In this document: positions 28,575 through 38,006 of the stretch, one piece after another
How the letters are laid out: every line of letters begins with the position of its first letter
Position numbering within the stretch: position 1 is the first letter of the stretch
Assembly (NCBI RefSeq): GCF_900104695.1
Contig: NZ_FNSW01000001.1
Coordinates: forward strand, 1,550,001-1,614,000
Direction of reading: 5' to 3'
Source of the DNA: Paenibacillus sp. GP183
GTDB lineage: Bacteria > Bacillota > Bacilli > Paenibacillales > NBRC-103111
Length of the DNA: 64,000 nucleotides
Notes under the pieces: generated by a model
The model's input: only the letters and a program-made list of their open reading frames with translations
What the model was told of the DNA's origin: nothing
Databases searched by the model: none
Made by a program: the position numbers and the translations under genes

Positions 28575-28734
28575 GGTCTGCCTATCCGCCTCCCTTGATC
28601 TAATTATTTACCCCAATTGCATAATTCATAAATATCCATTCGGTGTTCCAACTCCTTCCAAGCAAAAGTATCTTGTGCTATGATCTTCATCATGCCACAA
28701 TAGAAGAAACATTGGAATTGCGAGGGTGTCCGAC

Positions 28735-30153
28735 ATGCTGTTTGTGTTAATTGCCTTATGGCTGATCGCCATTCTTCTCCTGCTGCTAGACCCGCGTTCC
28801 GCGACGATTCGCTGGATCAGCGCTGTTGCTTTTACCGGCGGTCTTGGCGCATTGGCTGCTGTCTTTGATGATAATCTGCTTCCACATCTTCGGCAGGCTT
28901 CCATCGTCAGCGAATCAACGCTATCCTTGCTCTTCAACATACAAGCTCTATGCTCCCTAACTTCCTATTACGGGCTTCCTTATTCCTATCTCATGCTGTC
29001 CCTTCATTATCACCCTGTGCTGCGGCAATCTCGAGTCGGCAAGTGGGTGCCTTATTTGCTGCTGCTGCCGCCGATTGCATGCATCCTCTTCACGCCAGGG
29101 TATACGGTCAGCAGCCCCATAGACTTCCCTATCGTCTCCCTTTGGGCGGTTCCTTATATCATTGCAGGCTCTTTACTCCTCGCGTTAAAAAAGGAAACAC
29201 TCCCGGCCATGCAGCGCACTCATTTATTCACCTGTCTGGCACTAATCCCTTCTTTACTCTGCTTTGCTGTCCTAAACTACCTGCTGCCTACTTTCGGCTT
29301 TTACCGGATGTGGGTATATAATGCTTGGAGTTTATCGATTACGGTCCCTTTCTTCATATTCACCCTATTTAAATACGGGCTATTCGGCATCAGGCTTCTA
29401 TTGGAGCGTCGAAAGCTCGATTCCACGTTACGCGCAATCACTTCCGGAACTGCCATCTTGAATCATGCAATCAAAAATGACGTGGGCAAAATGCGCCTGT
29501 TCAGCGAAAAAATGCGTCACTATGCTGAAGAAACCAATCAGCCGGAGCTGCTGGAAGACCTGCAAGTGATTATGAAAGCTTCTGAGCACATTCAAGAAAT
29601 GATTGGAAGAGTTCATGAGCAGACCCAAGAAATACCTCTTAAGCTATCAGCATTATCATTGGATGACATGATTCGCGATATTATCGCTTCGATGAAGCCT
29701 TTAATGGGATCGATCCAGGTCGAGATGAACATACCGGAAGGAATTGTGTTTAGTTGTGACGAAGCGCAGGTGACGGAAACAGTTACCAATGTGGTGAATA
29801 ACGCCGTTGACGCTATGCCGATGGGCGGCGTACTGGAGATCAAAGCTTTCATCACCAAAAAGAATGTTGTGCTCGAAGTGAAGGATACTGGAATTGGCAT
29901 GGAAAAAAACGAGTTGAAGCAGGTGCTCGAGCCCTTTTATACGACAAAAAGCGGCAGCCGCCATAACTTTGGACTCGGACTCGTGTATTGTTATAATGTG
30001 ATGAAAAAGCACGGCGGCTCACTGGAGCTGCGAAGCGAAAAAGGAAGGGGAACGAGCGTATTTCTTTCCTTTCCGGCGAACCGTCTGATCCCGATTGAAT
30101 CAAGAGCGGAGGAACTTTATGGATCCAATCAAACTGTTCATCGTCGAGGATGA
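28735..30153 (+). CDS. Multi-helix sensor histidine kinase
   Basis: A 472-residue kinase. The N-terminal half has about seven hydrophobic helices (residues 1-215), suggesting a membrane-embedded or ligand-in-membrane sensor. The dimerisation box has His in LNHAIKNDVGKM (about 244), and the ATPase domain has NVVNNAVDAM, DTGIGM and FGLGLVYCYNVMKKHGG. ATG 28735 has GAGGGTG six bases upstream; a GTG three codons earlier is less likely. It overlaps its response regulator gene by 35 bases, implying coupled translation. Confidence 0.9.
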   Translation: MLFVLIALWLIAILLLLLDPRSATIRWISAVAFTGGLGALAAVFDDNLLPHLRQASIVSESTLSLLFNIQALCSLTSYYGLPYSYLMLSLHYHPVLRQSRVGKWVPYLLLLPPIACILFTPGYTVSSPIDFPIVSLWAVPYIIAGSLLLALKKETLPAMQRTHLFTCLALIPSLLCFAVLNYLLPTFGFYRMWVYNAWSLSITVPFFIFTLFKYGLFGIRLLLERRKLDSTLRAITSGTAILNHAIKNDVGKMRLFSEKMRHYAEETNQPELLEDLQVIMKASEHIQEMIGRVHEQTQEIPLKLSALSLDDMIRDIIASMKPLMGSIQVEMNIPEGIVFSCDEAQVTETVTNVVNNAVDAMPMGGVLEIKAFITKKNVVLEVKDTGIGMEKNELKQVLEPFYTTKSGSRHNFGLGLVYCYNVMKKHGGSLELRSEKGRGTSVFLSFPANRLIPIESRAEELYGSNQTVHRRG

Positions 30154-30811
30154 TCGCGACTGGCTGCGAGGGCTGACCGCTTATTTGAACCGGCAGCCGG
30201 ATTTACAGATTATCGCAACGGCAGCAACAGCCGAAGAAGCACGCTCCATTCTAAGCGGACCGGACTTTGGAGCAGATGTGGCCTTGCTCGATATTATGCT
30301 TGAGGACGAACCGGCAGGCATTCAATTGGCGGAAGAAGCGGTTGAAGCTTGGGGGATCAAGGTCATTATGCTGACCTCCATGGAGGAGAAGGATTTGATC
30401 TTTCGTTCCTTCCAGGCAGGCGCCATCGATTATCAGATCAAATCGAACTTCGAACAGCTGCCGACCGTAATTAGATCGGCACATCAGCGCAGCGCTCCGA
30501 TCAATGCTGCCGTTGCCGAGAAGCTCCGCGAAGAATTTCGCAGGCTTAAGCGGCTGGAGCAGCAATTCAAGGTCAAAGAAATGAGTGACCTGATCACTCC
30601 GACAGAGCTGCAGGTGCTCGAGATGATTGACCAAGGCCATACGCAAACGGAAATTGCCGGGAGATTTTTCATCTCACTGCGCACTGTGAAAATTCATGTC
30701 GGCCATATTCTGAAGAAGCTGGGCAGCTCCAGCAGCAAGGAAGCTGCGCAAAAGGTGCGAGAGCTTGGTTTGTTTGAACAAAAGCGTTCCAAAGGCGATA
30801 AGGATATCTGA
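30119..30811 (+). CDS. LuxR/NarL-type response regulator
   Basis: A 230-residue response regulator. The receiver domain (1-125) has FIVEDDRDW, phosphoacceptor Asp in ALLDIMLEDEPAG and a conserved Thr in IMLTSMEE. The usual Lys of the receiver is in IDYQIKSNFEQ. A C-terminal LuxR helix-turn-helix (about 165-220) has TPTELQVLEMIDQGHTQTEIA. ATG 30119 is chosen for GGAGG at seven bases. The gene overlaps the kinase gene upstream, so the two form one two-component system of unknown signal. Confidence 0.93.
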   Translation: MDPIKLFIVEDDRDWLRGLTAYLNRQPDLQIIATAATAEEARSILSGPDFGADVALLDIMLEDEPAGIQLAEEAVEAWGIKVIMLTSMEEKDLIFRSFQAGAIDYQIKSNFEQLPTVIRSAHQRSAPINAAVAEKLREEFRRLKRLEQQFKVKEMSDLITPTELQVLEMIDQGHTQTEIAGRFFISLRTVKIHVGHILKKLGSSSSKEAAQKVRELGLFEQKRSKGDKDI

Positions 30812-30831
30812 TTGCCCTTGGAACGCTTTTG
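30780..30831 (+). terminator. Shared terminator between response regulator and yitT-like gene
   Basis: AAAAGCGTTCCAAAGGC pairs with GCCCTTGGAACGCTTTT. The stem overlaps the last codons of the response regulator, and the A/T runs on both sides make it usable by both converging genes. Confidence 0.85.
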
Positions 30832-30837
30832 TTTATG

Positions 30838-31740
30838 TTAGTGGATGTCCTTCTTTTTGAAACGGCCGCCTTTGACATCATGGATATTGCCGACAGCCAT
30901 GAAGGCATTAATGTCAATATCATCAACGATTGCTTTGAGCTTCGCTTCCTCCAGCCTGGTAATGACGACGAAAATCACCTTCTTATCCTCTCCGGTGAAT
31001 CCGCCCTCTCCTTTTAAATAAGTCACACCTCTACCCAATCGATCCATCAAAGCATCGCCGATCTCCTGAAATTTATCGCTGATGATCCAGACGGATTTGG
31101 ATTCGTCGAAGCCTTCTATCGTAATGTCAATCATTTTGAAAGCTATGTAGTAGGCAATTAAGGAATACATCGCTCTATCCCAAGTAAAGACGAATCCGGC
31201 ACTGCCCAGGATAAACAGATTGAAGAACATGACCACTTCACCTACAGAGAAAGGCGTTCTTTTATTAAATAGAATGGCAATAATTTCTGTGCCGTCGAGC
31301 GAACCGCCAAAGCGGATGACCAGGCCAACGCCGATTCCCAAAATAATTCCGCCGAATACGGAGGCAAGCAGCGGGTCGATCGTCAAAGGTGCAACCGGAT
31401 GCAGCAAACTCGTGCCAATGGACATGATGGCAATCCCGTATAACGTGGATATTGCGAACGTTTTCCCGATCATTTTATATCCGATATACAGAAAAGGCAG
31501 GTTGAGCACAAATAGAAATATTCCTATAGGTATATGGCTTAGATAGGAAGCCATAATCGATATCCCGACGATGCCTCCATCAATGATCCGGTTCGGAACC
31601 AAGAAGATCTCGAGTCCTACTGAAACAAAGGCGGCTCCAAGGAATAAGAATACAGATCGGCTCCAAAAGGCGGTTCTCGTTAATCTTCTGTGCTGGTGAA
31701 CTGAGGAGCTAAGCTGCTTAATCTGCTCTTCCGGGGTCAA
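30838..31740 (-). CDS. YitT-family membrane protein with DUF2179 domain
   Basis: A 300-residue protein with five to six helices (about residues 25-190), including the conserved GGSLDGTEIIAILFNKRT, and a C-terminal cytoplasmic DUF2179 domain (about 215-295, with VTRLEEAKLKAIVDDIDINAFM). Family function is unproved; transport is suspected. I prefer TTG 31740 as start: AAGGAGAG is at proper spacing, while the in-frame ATG at 31764 has no ribosome site. It is divergent from LTA-synthase-like gene 2. Confidence 0.88.
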   Translation of the reverse strand: MTPEEQIKQLSSSVHQHRRLTRTAFWSRSVFLFLGAAFVSVGLEIFLVPNRIIDGGIVGISIMASYLSHIPIGIFLFVLNLPFLYIGYKMIGKTFAISTLYGIAIMSIGTSLLHPVAPLTIDPLLASVFGGIILGIGVGLVIRFGGSLDGTEIIAILFNKRTPFSVGEVVMFFNLFILGSAGFVFTWDRAMYSLIAYYIAFKMIDITIEGFDESKSVWIISDKFQEIGDALMDRLGRGVTYLKGEGGFTGEDKKVIFVVITRLEEAKLKAIVDDIDINAFMAVGNIHDVKGGRFKKKDIH

Positions 31741-31812
31741 TGTCTCACTCTCCTTTTGCTGCATTCTAACTTCAATATTACCATAAAAATACTTATATAA
31801 TGCTGATTCACA

Positions 31813-31821
31813 TGATATAAT
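31813..31821 (+). promoter_or_regulatory. Extended -10 promoter of LTA-synthase-like gene 2
   Basis: TGATATAAT, 42 bases before the start codon, identical to the -10 of the paralogue near 23260. Confidence 0.55.
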
Positions 31822-31862
31822 AACTATGTCTTTACAAAATGTTTACATATAGGGGAGATTGC

Positions 31863-33968
31863 ATGAAGCTCTATGGAAAGCGGATATGGGAACTGACGAG
31901 ACTCAGACTTCCAATCCTGTTATTTGCGATAATACCTGTAGGGGTGATGGAGCTTCTCAGTCGAGGGCACTTTGGAGAATCCTTCACCTGGATATTTCAG
32001 CATAGTTTCGAATTTACCGGAAATGTTCTGCTCGTATATATCCTCTTGCTTTTGTTTACAGCCCTGATTGGCAGAACCCGAATTGCTTTTTGGAGCTTGT
32101 CGGCAATACTCATCCTTCTCTCCTTGATCAGCGGAATTAAGTTGAAAATGCTCGGCGTTCCTCTACTGCCTTGGGACTTCGTATTAAGCGGAGAAACTCA
32201 GGATATGCTTAAATATCTCAACAATATTTTAAGCATAAGAATCATTTCAGGAATTGTTCTATTTATTGCAATCAGCTATGTACTTCTCTATCGCACATTT
32301 ACATTCAAAACCAGTTTTTCCTGGAAGGAACGGGGAATCACAGCTGCGGTTTCCATACTTCTCTTGATTGCTCTATACACCGATCGGCCTCTGCAATTGC
32401 GAAATTGGACCGGTATCCATGCTCAGCCCTGGAATCAATCACAAAATGTGCACACCAACGGATTTGCCTTAACCACGATGATGAATACCGCAATTATGTT
32501 TACAAATCAGGCGAGCGGTTTTACCGATCAAGACGTCTCGGCCATCATAACTACCATTTCTCCATCCATAAAACCGGAAGAAACGGCAATCAAGCCCAAC
32601 ATCGTGATTATCTTGAGTGAAGCATTCTGGGATCCTACCCTAATCAAAGGTACTCAATTCAGCCAGGATCCGATCCCATTCTTCCACAAATTGCAGCAAA
32701 ACTATTCCAGCGGCACCATGCTGTCTCCACAGTTTGGAGGTGGCACCGCAAACGTGGAGTTCGAAGTCCTGACCGGCAACTCCATGCGTTTCCTGCCGCA
32801 AGGTTCTATTCCATATAACCAATACATCGATCATGGTATAGATTCCCTGGCGAGCATACTTGCCAGACAGGGCTACACGTCCACCGCGATCAACCCGTTC
32901 TACAGCTGGTTCTTTAACAGCAAGACCGTGTATCAAAATTTTGGCTTCTCTTCCTTTATTCCTATTGAATATTTCAAGCCGCACTATGAAGGCCCTTACA
33001 TCGCTGATAGTGAAGTGGCCGATAATGTCATCGCCAAAAGTGATGCTACACCGGGGCCTGACTTCATTTTCACCAACACGATGGAAAATCATTTCCACTT
33101 TTATCCCGGTAAATTCAAGGAAAACACCTTCAAGATCAAGGGTGACATGACCGAATCCGCCAGAGGGATGCTGGAAACCTTGGCCCAAGGGATCAACGCT
33201 TCCGATAAGATGCTGCAAACGATCGTCGAGCATTTTGAGAAGAAGAAAGAGCCTACCATCGTTGTGTTTTTTGGAGACCATCTTCCTTATCTGGGGGATG
33301 ATTATCAAGGCTTTATTGAAGCCAAGTATCTGGACGGAAAAAATGATCCTGATTTTCTAAATAAAATGTACCGCGTACCCTTGGTTGTATGGAATAACTA
33401 TCTGCCTGCCAAGAAAGACAACCTGGATATGAGCCCCTCATTCCTCGGACCGTACGTGCTGAAGCAAGCAAAGCTCCAGGGCAGTTCTTATACGGATTTT
33501 TTATACAACCTTTATCAAAAAATTCCTGTTATACCGCCTAGTAATTATTATGAGCGTTTGAACATCAAAGAAGAGGATTTGAAAAACTACGAGATTTTGC
33601 AAAAAGACATCTTATTCGGACATCAAGTGTCCTATCAGAGTTATACCGAGCCCATCATCAGCAAAGAGTACCAGCTTGGATTTGGACCGATGCAGATCAA
33701 TAAGGTCAGTTCCAATACGGCAGAAATTTCCGGAAAAACCGAAATGAATCTGACCGTGCAAGGTACGAATTTCCCTCCGTTGGGCGTGGTTACAGTGAAC
33801 GGTAAGAACCTCCCAACCACCTATATCAGTGATAATACCTTAACGGCCAAAGTTGATAGCAGTCTGCTGCAAGCAGGCACCTTGGAGATTCAAATCAAAG
33901 TTATTGACTCTAAAGAAACCGTCATCGGCAAATCCAACACATGGCCACTGGATTCTGGCACTCATTAA
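31863..33968 (+). CDS. LTA-synthase-family membrane sulfatase, paralogue 2
   Basis: A 701-residue relative of the protein at 23299, sharing its whole architecture: five N-terminal helices, sulfatase domain with IVIILSEAFWDP, nucleophile Thr in FGGGTANVEFE, TMENHFHF and FFGDHLPYLGDD, and a C-terminal IPT-like domain. ATG 31863 has AGGGGAG upstream; the longer ORF start does not. A clear difference between the paralogues is GGTT versus GGGT before ANVEFE, which keeps the Thr. Probable role in lipoteichoic-acid or related glycerol-phosphate polymer synthesis. Confidence 0.9.
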   Translation: MKLYGKRIWELTRLRLPILLFAIIPVGVMELLSRGHFGESFTWIFQHSFEFTGNVLLVYILLLLFTALIGRTRIAFWSLSAILILLSLISGIKLKMLGVPLLPWDFVLSGETQDMLKYLNNILSIRIISGIVLFIAISYVLLYRTFTFKTSFSWKERGITAAVSILLLIALYTDRPLQLRNWTGIHAQPWNQSQNVHTNGFALTTMMNTAIMFTNQASGFTDQDVSAIITTISPSIKPEETAIKPNIVIILSEAFWDPTLIKGTQFSQDPIPFFHKLQQNYSSGTMLSPQFGGGTANVEFEVLTGNSMRFLPQGSIPYNQYIDHGIDSLASILARQGYTSTAINPFYSWFFNSKTVYQNFGFSSFIPIEYFKPHYEGPYIADSEVADNVIAKSDATPGPDFIFTNTMENHFHFYPGKFKENTFKIKGDMTESARGMLETLAQGINASDKMLQTIVEHFEKKKEPTIVVFFGDHLPYLGDDYQGFIEAKYLDGKNDPDFLNKMYRVPLVVWNNYLPAKKDNLDMSPSFLGPYVLKQAKLQGSSYTDFLYNLYQKIPVIPPSNYYERLNIKEEDLKNYEILQKDILFGHQVSYQSYTEPIISKEYQLGFGPMQINKVSSNTAEISGKTEMNLTVQGTNFPPLGVVTVNGKNLPTTYISDNTLTAKVDSSLLQAGTLEIQIKVIDSKETVIGKSNTWPLDSGTH

Positions 33969-33973
33969 GCCTT

Positions 33974-34023
33974 AAAAGAAAGCTGTTCCCAAGCCCTTTG
34001 GCTGCGGAATGGCTTCTTTTGTA
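33974..34023 (+). terminator. Terminator after LTA-synthase-like gene 2
   Basis: AAGCTGTTCC/GGAATGGCTT outer arms with inner GCC/GGC pairing, then CTTTTGT. Confidence 0.7.
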
Positions 34024-34095
34024 TGTTTCAAAACTAGTTCAGCAGGTTAAGAAATACATGTACCGGATTTTATCAAATTCTGAGGAGGAATCATC

Positions 34096-34509
34096 ATGAA
34101 CAATGATAACAAACGGACAATCGTACACACAGTCAATAATATTCTTGAAGCGCGTAATACCATAATGAGGCTTCAGCAAGATGGATATCCGAAAGAAAAT
34201 ATATTCGTGCTAAGCCATGATAAATCTAGAACCGAGGATGTCGCGGATCAAACGGATACCAATAAAATAGGTGTAGCGGAGGAAGGCGTCCTGACAGCAA
34301 TCGCAAACCTGTTCCGATCCACAGGAGATGGTCTGCGGGCCAAGCTGACCGCGATGGGCGTATCCAAGGAGCATGCCGACCGCTTGGAGAAAGAAATGGA
34401 TTATGGCAAAATTGTTATACTGGCCTGGAGCGGCACAGCGTATGATGGGGATAAATATGATGACAACATTGAATATATGAGGCCGTACGACTCCGTCCCA
34501 CTTCTTTAA
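34096..34509 (+). CDS. YflT-domain general stress protein
   Basis: A 137-residue soluble protein with the YflT-type start (VHTVNNILEARNTIMRLQQDGYPKENIFVLSHDK, in part). It lacks the glycine-zipper segment of its relative at 18271; instead it has a short helical middle (FRSTGDGLRAKLTAMGVSKEHADRLEKEM) and ends with KIVILAWSG. Its start has GAGGAGG. Probable role in general stress response. It is transcribed alone, closed by a strong terminator. Confidence 0.82.
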   Translation: MNNDNKRTIVHTVNNILEARNTIMRLQQDGYPKENIFVLSHDKSRTEDVADQTDTNKIGVAEEGVLTAIANLFRSTGDGLRAKLTAMGVSKEHADRLEKEMDYGKIVILAWSGTAYDGDKYDDNIEYMRPYDSVPLL

Positions 34510-34520
34510 GAAAATGAGCA

Positions 34521-34571
34521 AGGGGCTGCAACTTCAAGCAGAATTCTGCTTGAAGTTGCAGCCCTTTTTTT
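34521..34571 (+). terminator. Strong terminator after the YflT-like gene
   Basis: A 19-base perfect stem (GGGCTGCAACTTCAAGCAG and its complement) around AATT, then seven T. Confidence 0.93.
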
Positions 34572-34709
34572 GTGTGTTTTTGAATCCATGTTTTTCTTAT
34601 TATGATTATCTTGCACTCCATGATCCTCATCGTTGCTCTCTTGCAAACGTTCCATTCGCGTTCGATTGCCTACAGGGTCATATAGATAGTAAACCGATAT
34701 TAATAAAAC

Positions 34710-34752
34710 TTAACATTCTATTAACATACCTGTAACAATTGCCCCTTAAAAT
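34710..34752 (+). promoter_or_regulatory. Probable PhoP box and -10 of the nucleotidase gene
   Basis: TTAACA (34710-34715), TTAACA (34721-34726) and GTAACA (34732-34737) repeat at exactly 11-base steps, the arrangement bound by PhoP in Bacillus. TAAAAT (34747-34752) follows at a distance suited to a PhoP-activated -10. No -35 hexamer is evident, as expected for an activated promoter. This implies induction by phosphate starvation. Confidence 0.75.
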
Positions 34753-34803
34753 GGAAGAGTTACATATTCAGCACTTGTCCCATAATTTGAAAGGAGTAAT
34801 CAA

Positions 34804-36972
34804 ATGAAGAAAATTTTACACGTAGCACTCGGTTTGGCGTTATTGGGTTCGATCGTCACTCCAGCTGTAATGGCTGCAGACACACCTGCTTCCACAGTGA
34901 AAGTACAGCTTCTGGGCATCAACGACTTCCATGGGCAATTGGATACGGTATCCGATGTGAAAGACGCAAACGGGAAAGTAGTCGACCAACGGGGAGGTGC
35001 CAGCTATCTCGTAGCTTACTTAAATGAACGCAAAAAGACCAACCCGAACACACTGCTGATCCATGCAGGTGACGCGGTCGGCGCCAGTGCACCGCTATCG
35101 GCCCTTTCCCAGGACGAGCCGACGATGGACTTGATGAACAAGCTTGGGTTTTCCGTAGGTACGCTCGGCAACCATGAATTCGATCATGGCGTCGCTGAAG
35201 CGAAGCGTTTGGTCTATGGCGGAATCAATCCGATCACTGGGAAAAATTACGCTGGTGTAAGCACAGATTTCAAATATGTCATCGCCAATGTTGTGGATGA
35301 AAAAACGAATGAGCCCATTTTCCCAGCTTACACCATTAAACAAGTGGGTGGCGTGAAAATCGGTTTCACCGGCGTCGTCACTATGGAAACACCGAATATC
35401 GTGAACCCGAGCGGAATCCAGGGCTACAAGTTCATAGATCAGGCTGAAGCGGTCAATAAAGCTGTCGCCGAAATGAAAAAGCAAGGCGTAAACACCATCG
35501 TCCTGCTTGCGCACGACCCCGGCTTCGGCACGAACGAAACAGATGCAAACGGCGAAGTCATTGACCTGGCGAAAAAGCTGGGCGACGGCGTCGATGTCAT
35601 ATTTGCCGGGCACAACCATGGACAGTTAAGCGTCAATGTGAACGGCAAGCTCATCGTTGAGGCCTATTCGTACGGCACAGCGTTCTCCGATGTCGATCTT
35701 GAGATCGATCCGGCAACGGATAAGGTGGTCAGTAAAAAAGGTGTAATTGTAAGCACCAACCACAACGGCGTGACCCCAGATGCGGAAACGGAAAAGATGC
35801 TCAAAGATTTGGTAACAGCTACTCCTAAATTGACTGAATCGATTGGAACGCTTGATAAAGAAATCACCCGCACTACAAGCGCAGCGGGCGAAAGCGCGTT
35901 CGGCAACCTGATCGCTGACGGGATGCGCGAAATCATGAAGACTGATTTTGCCTTCATGAACTCCGGCGGCATCCGCAACGACCTTCCCACCGGAAAAATC
36001 ACATATGGCGACATGTTTAAAGTCCAGCCTTTCGGTAATGTGCTCATCAAAATGACTTTGACCGGCTCCCAACTCCGTGAGGTGCTTAACCAGCAGTGGA
36101 AAGGACAGGACCCGAAAAGACCGCGAATCGGCCAGGTATCGGGCTTAACTTACATCTATGACGACAGCAAGCCAGCAGGAGAAAAGGTCGGCGAGATTAA
36201 GAAACTCGACGGCACTCTAATCAAGGACACTGCGTCATACACCATTACTGTCAATGACTTTATGGCCAACGGCGGCGACAAATACGAGCTGTTGAAGCAA
36301 GGTACCAACCGTGTAGCCGGTCCGGTCGATCTGGATGCGACTATCCAATATGTCAAGGACCATTTCACCTCAAAAAACCTACCGGTGACCGCTTCCATAG
36401 AAAACCGGTTTACCAAAATCGCAGCGCCAGCCAAAGATTTTAATGACGTGCCGACGACCTTCTGGGCGTACAAAACCATTCAAGACCTGGCTGCAAAAAA
36501 TGTAATCCAAGGCATCTCCGACAATCAGTTCGCTCCGGACCGCAATGTGTCCCGTGCTGAATTCACCGCCTTGCTGGTGCGCGGACTGGGCTTGAAAGAC
36601 TCGGCGGACATCAAGTTCTCTGACGTTCCTTCCACGGACCCACTTGCGAAAGAAATCGCTATCGCCATTAAAGCAGGAATCATTGAAGGCGAATCCGACA
36701 CTCGTTTCGCTCCCGAAAAATCCATCAAGCGCGAAGAGATGACCGCGATGATGGTGCGCGCTTACGAAGTCAAATCGGGCAAGAAAGCGAAGTCGACGAA
36801 AACTGCCAACTTCAGCGACATGTCAGACGTCAACGTTTGGGCGAAGGAATATGTGAATGTGGCTGCTGAGCTTGATTTAGTACGTGGCCGCATGCAGGGT
36901 GTTTTCGAGCCGAGCGGCATCGCCACACGTGCGGAAAGCGCGCAGATCATTTACAATCTTTTGCAGAAATAA
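34804..36972 (+). CDS. Secreted 5'-nucleotidase / 2',3'-cyclic phosphodiesterase with SLH anchor
   Basis: A 722-residue exported enzyme that releases phosphate from nucleotides outside the cell. It has a signal peptide (cleavage after VMAA, about residue 25), a metallophosphatase domain with GINDFHGQLD, HAGDAVGASAP, GNHEFDHG and AGHNHGQ (about 35-285), a 5'-nucleotidase C-terminal domain with NSGGIRNDLPTG (about 340-520), and three S-layer-homology motifs (about 545-720, each FxDV ... RAEF-like) that bind secondary cell-wall polymer. The PhoP-like promoter fits a phosphate-scavenging role. Confidence 0.95.
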   Translation: MKKILHVALGLALLGSIVTPAVMAADTPASTVKVQLLGINDFHGQLDTVSDVKDANGKVVDQRGGASYLVAYLNERKKTNPNTLLIHAGDAVGASAPLSALSQDEPTMDLMNKLGFSVGTLGNHEFDHGVAEAKRLVYGGINPITGKNYAGVSTDFKYVIANVVDEKTNEPIFPAYTIKQVGGVKIGFTGVVTMETPNIVNPSGIQGYKFIDQAEAVNKAVAEMKKQGVNTIVLLAHDPGFGTNETDANGEVIDLAKKLGDGVDVIFAGHNHGQLSVNVNGKLIVEAYSYGTAFSDVDLEIDPATDKVVSKKGVIVSTNHNGVTPDAETEKMLKDLVTATPKLTESIGTLDKEITRTTSAAGESAFGNLIADGMREIMKTDFAFMNSGGIRNDLPTGKITYGDMFKVQPFGNVLIKMTLTGSQLREVLNQQWKGQDPKRPRIGQVSGLTYIYDDSKPAGEKVGEIKKLDGTLIKDTASYTITVNDFMANGGDKYELLKQGTNRVAGPVDLDATIQYVKDHFTSKNLPVTASIENRFTKIAAPAKDFNDVPTTFWAYKTIQDLAAKNVIQGISDNQFAPDRNVSRAEFTALLVRGLGLKDSADIKFSDVPSTDPLAKEIAIAIKAGIIEGESDTRFAPEKSIKREEMTAMMVRAYEVKSGKKAKSTKTANFSDMSDVNVWAKEYVNVAAELDLVRGRMQGVFEPSGIATRAESAQIIYNLLQK

Positions 36973-37019
36973 TCTATTCGGATAGCAAACCGATATAATA
37001 GACATGCTCCGGACATAGG

Positions 37020-37085
37020 TGCACCCCTTAAATAGACATTGAGAAAAGCCTCTCAATGACGATCTATTTTAAGGGGTGCATTTTA
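37020..37085 (+). terminator. Terminator between nucleotidase and psuG
   Basis: Long interrupted stem: GCACCCCTT/AAGGGGTGC outer, ATTGAGA/TCTCAAT inner, then ATTTTA. It mainly serves the plus-strand nucleotidase gene, and perhaps psuG in the other direction. Confidence 0.8.
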
Positions 37086-37091
37086 CTTATC

Positions 37092-38006
37092 TTACCTTTT
37101 GAAAGCTGCCGCAATTCTTGCGCCTACCTCTGCATTATGTTTGACAAGCGCAATGTTCGTGGTCAAGCTGGCTCCGCCAGTCAGCTCTTTGACTTTATTA
37201 AGCAGAAACGGCGTTACATCTTTACCCTTGATATTCATGGATTTGGCTTGTCCAAGTGCGTTAGCAATCGCCTCGCCAATTTGAGATTCCTCGATCTCAT
37301 CCTCAACTGGCACCGGATTAGCTATAATTACGCCTCCATGAAGGCCAAGCTGCCACTTGGTTTGAATGAGTGAAGCGACTTGTTCCGGAGTATCCAACCG
37401 AAAATCTACCCCGTGACCGCTGCTTCGTGAATAAAACGCAGGGAATTCATCGGTTTGGTACCCAATGACAGGCACACCGTGGGTTTCGAGGTATTCCAAG
37501 GTTTTTGCAATATCCAGAATAGACTTTGCGCCAGCGCAGATGACTGCTACACTGGTTTGGGCAAGCTCCGTCAAATCTGCAGAAACATCCATCGTGATTT
37601 CCGCTTCCCGGTGAACACCACCGATCCCTCCGGTTACAAAAAATTGGATGCCTGCCATCTCTGCGCAGATCATCGTCGCGGCTACTGTGGTCGCTCCATG
37701 CTTTTTCTTTTCCAAAATATAAGCAAAATCCCGACGGCTAACTTTCGCTACATCTTTGCTTTGTGCAAAAAATTCCAATTCCTCCGGGGTTAAGCCAATT
37801 TTGATTTTGCCCTGAATGATCCCGATCGTAGCGGGAACCGCTCCGTTATCCCGAATGATTTGTTCTACGGCCCGCGCGGTTTCCACATTTTGCGGATAAG
37901 GCATGCCGTGTGAAATGATGGTCGACTCCAGGGCAACAATCGGCTTGCCCGACCTTTTGGCATCTATGACTTCTTCTGTAAACTCCAATAATGTTTCCAA
38001 TCTCAT
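37092..38006 (-). CDS. psuG: Pseudouridine-5'-phosphate glycosidase
   Basis: Cleaves pseudouridine 5'-phosphate to uracil and ribose 5-phosphate. The 304-residue protein carries the family signatures [17 protein letters not shown] (about residues 23-39), [21 protein letters not shown] and [16 protein letters not shown]. The start codon overlaps the psuK stop codon by four bases (ATGA) and has CGGAGG upstream. Together with psuK it gives the complete two-step pseudouridine salvage route. Confidence 0.96.
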   Translation of the reverse strand: MRLETLLEFTEEVIDAKRSGKPIVALESTIISHGMPYPQNVETARAVEQIIRDNGAVPATIGIIQGKIKIGLTPEELEFFAQSKDVAKVSRRDFAYILEKKKHGATTVAATMICAEMAGIQFFVTGGIGGVHREAEITMDVSADLTELAQTSVAVICAGAKSILDIAKTLEYLETHGVPVIGYQTDEFPAFYSRSSGHGVDFRLDTPEQVASLIQTKWQLGLHGGVIIANPVPVEDEIEESQIGEAIANALGQAKSMNIKGKDVTPFLLNKVKELTGGASLTTNIALVKHNAEVGARIAAAFKR

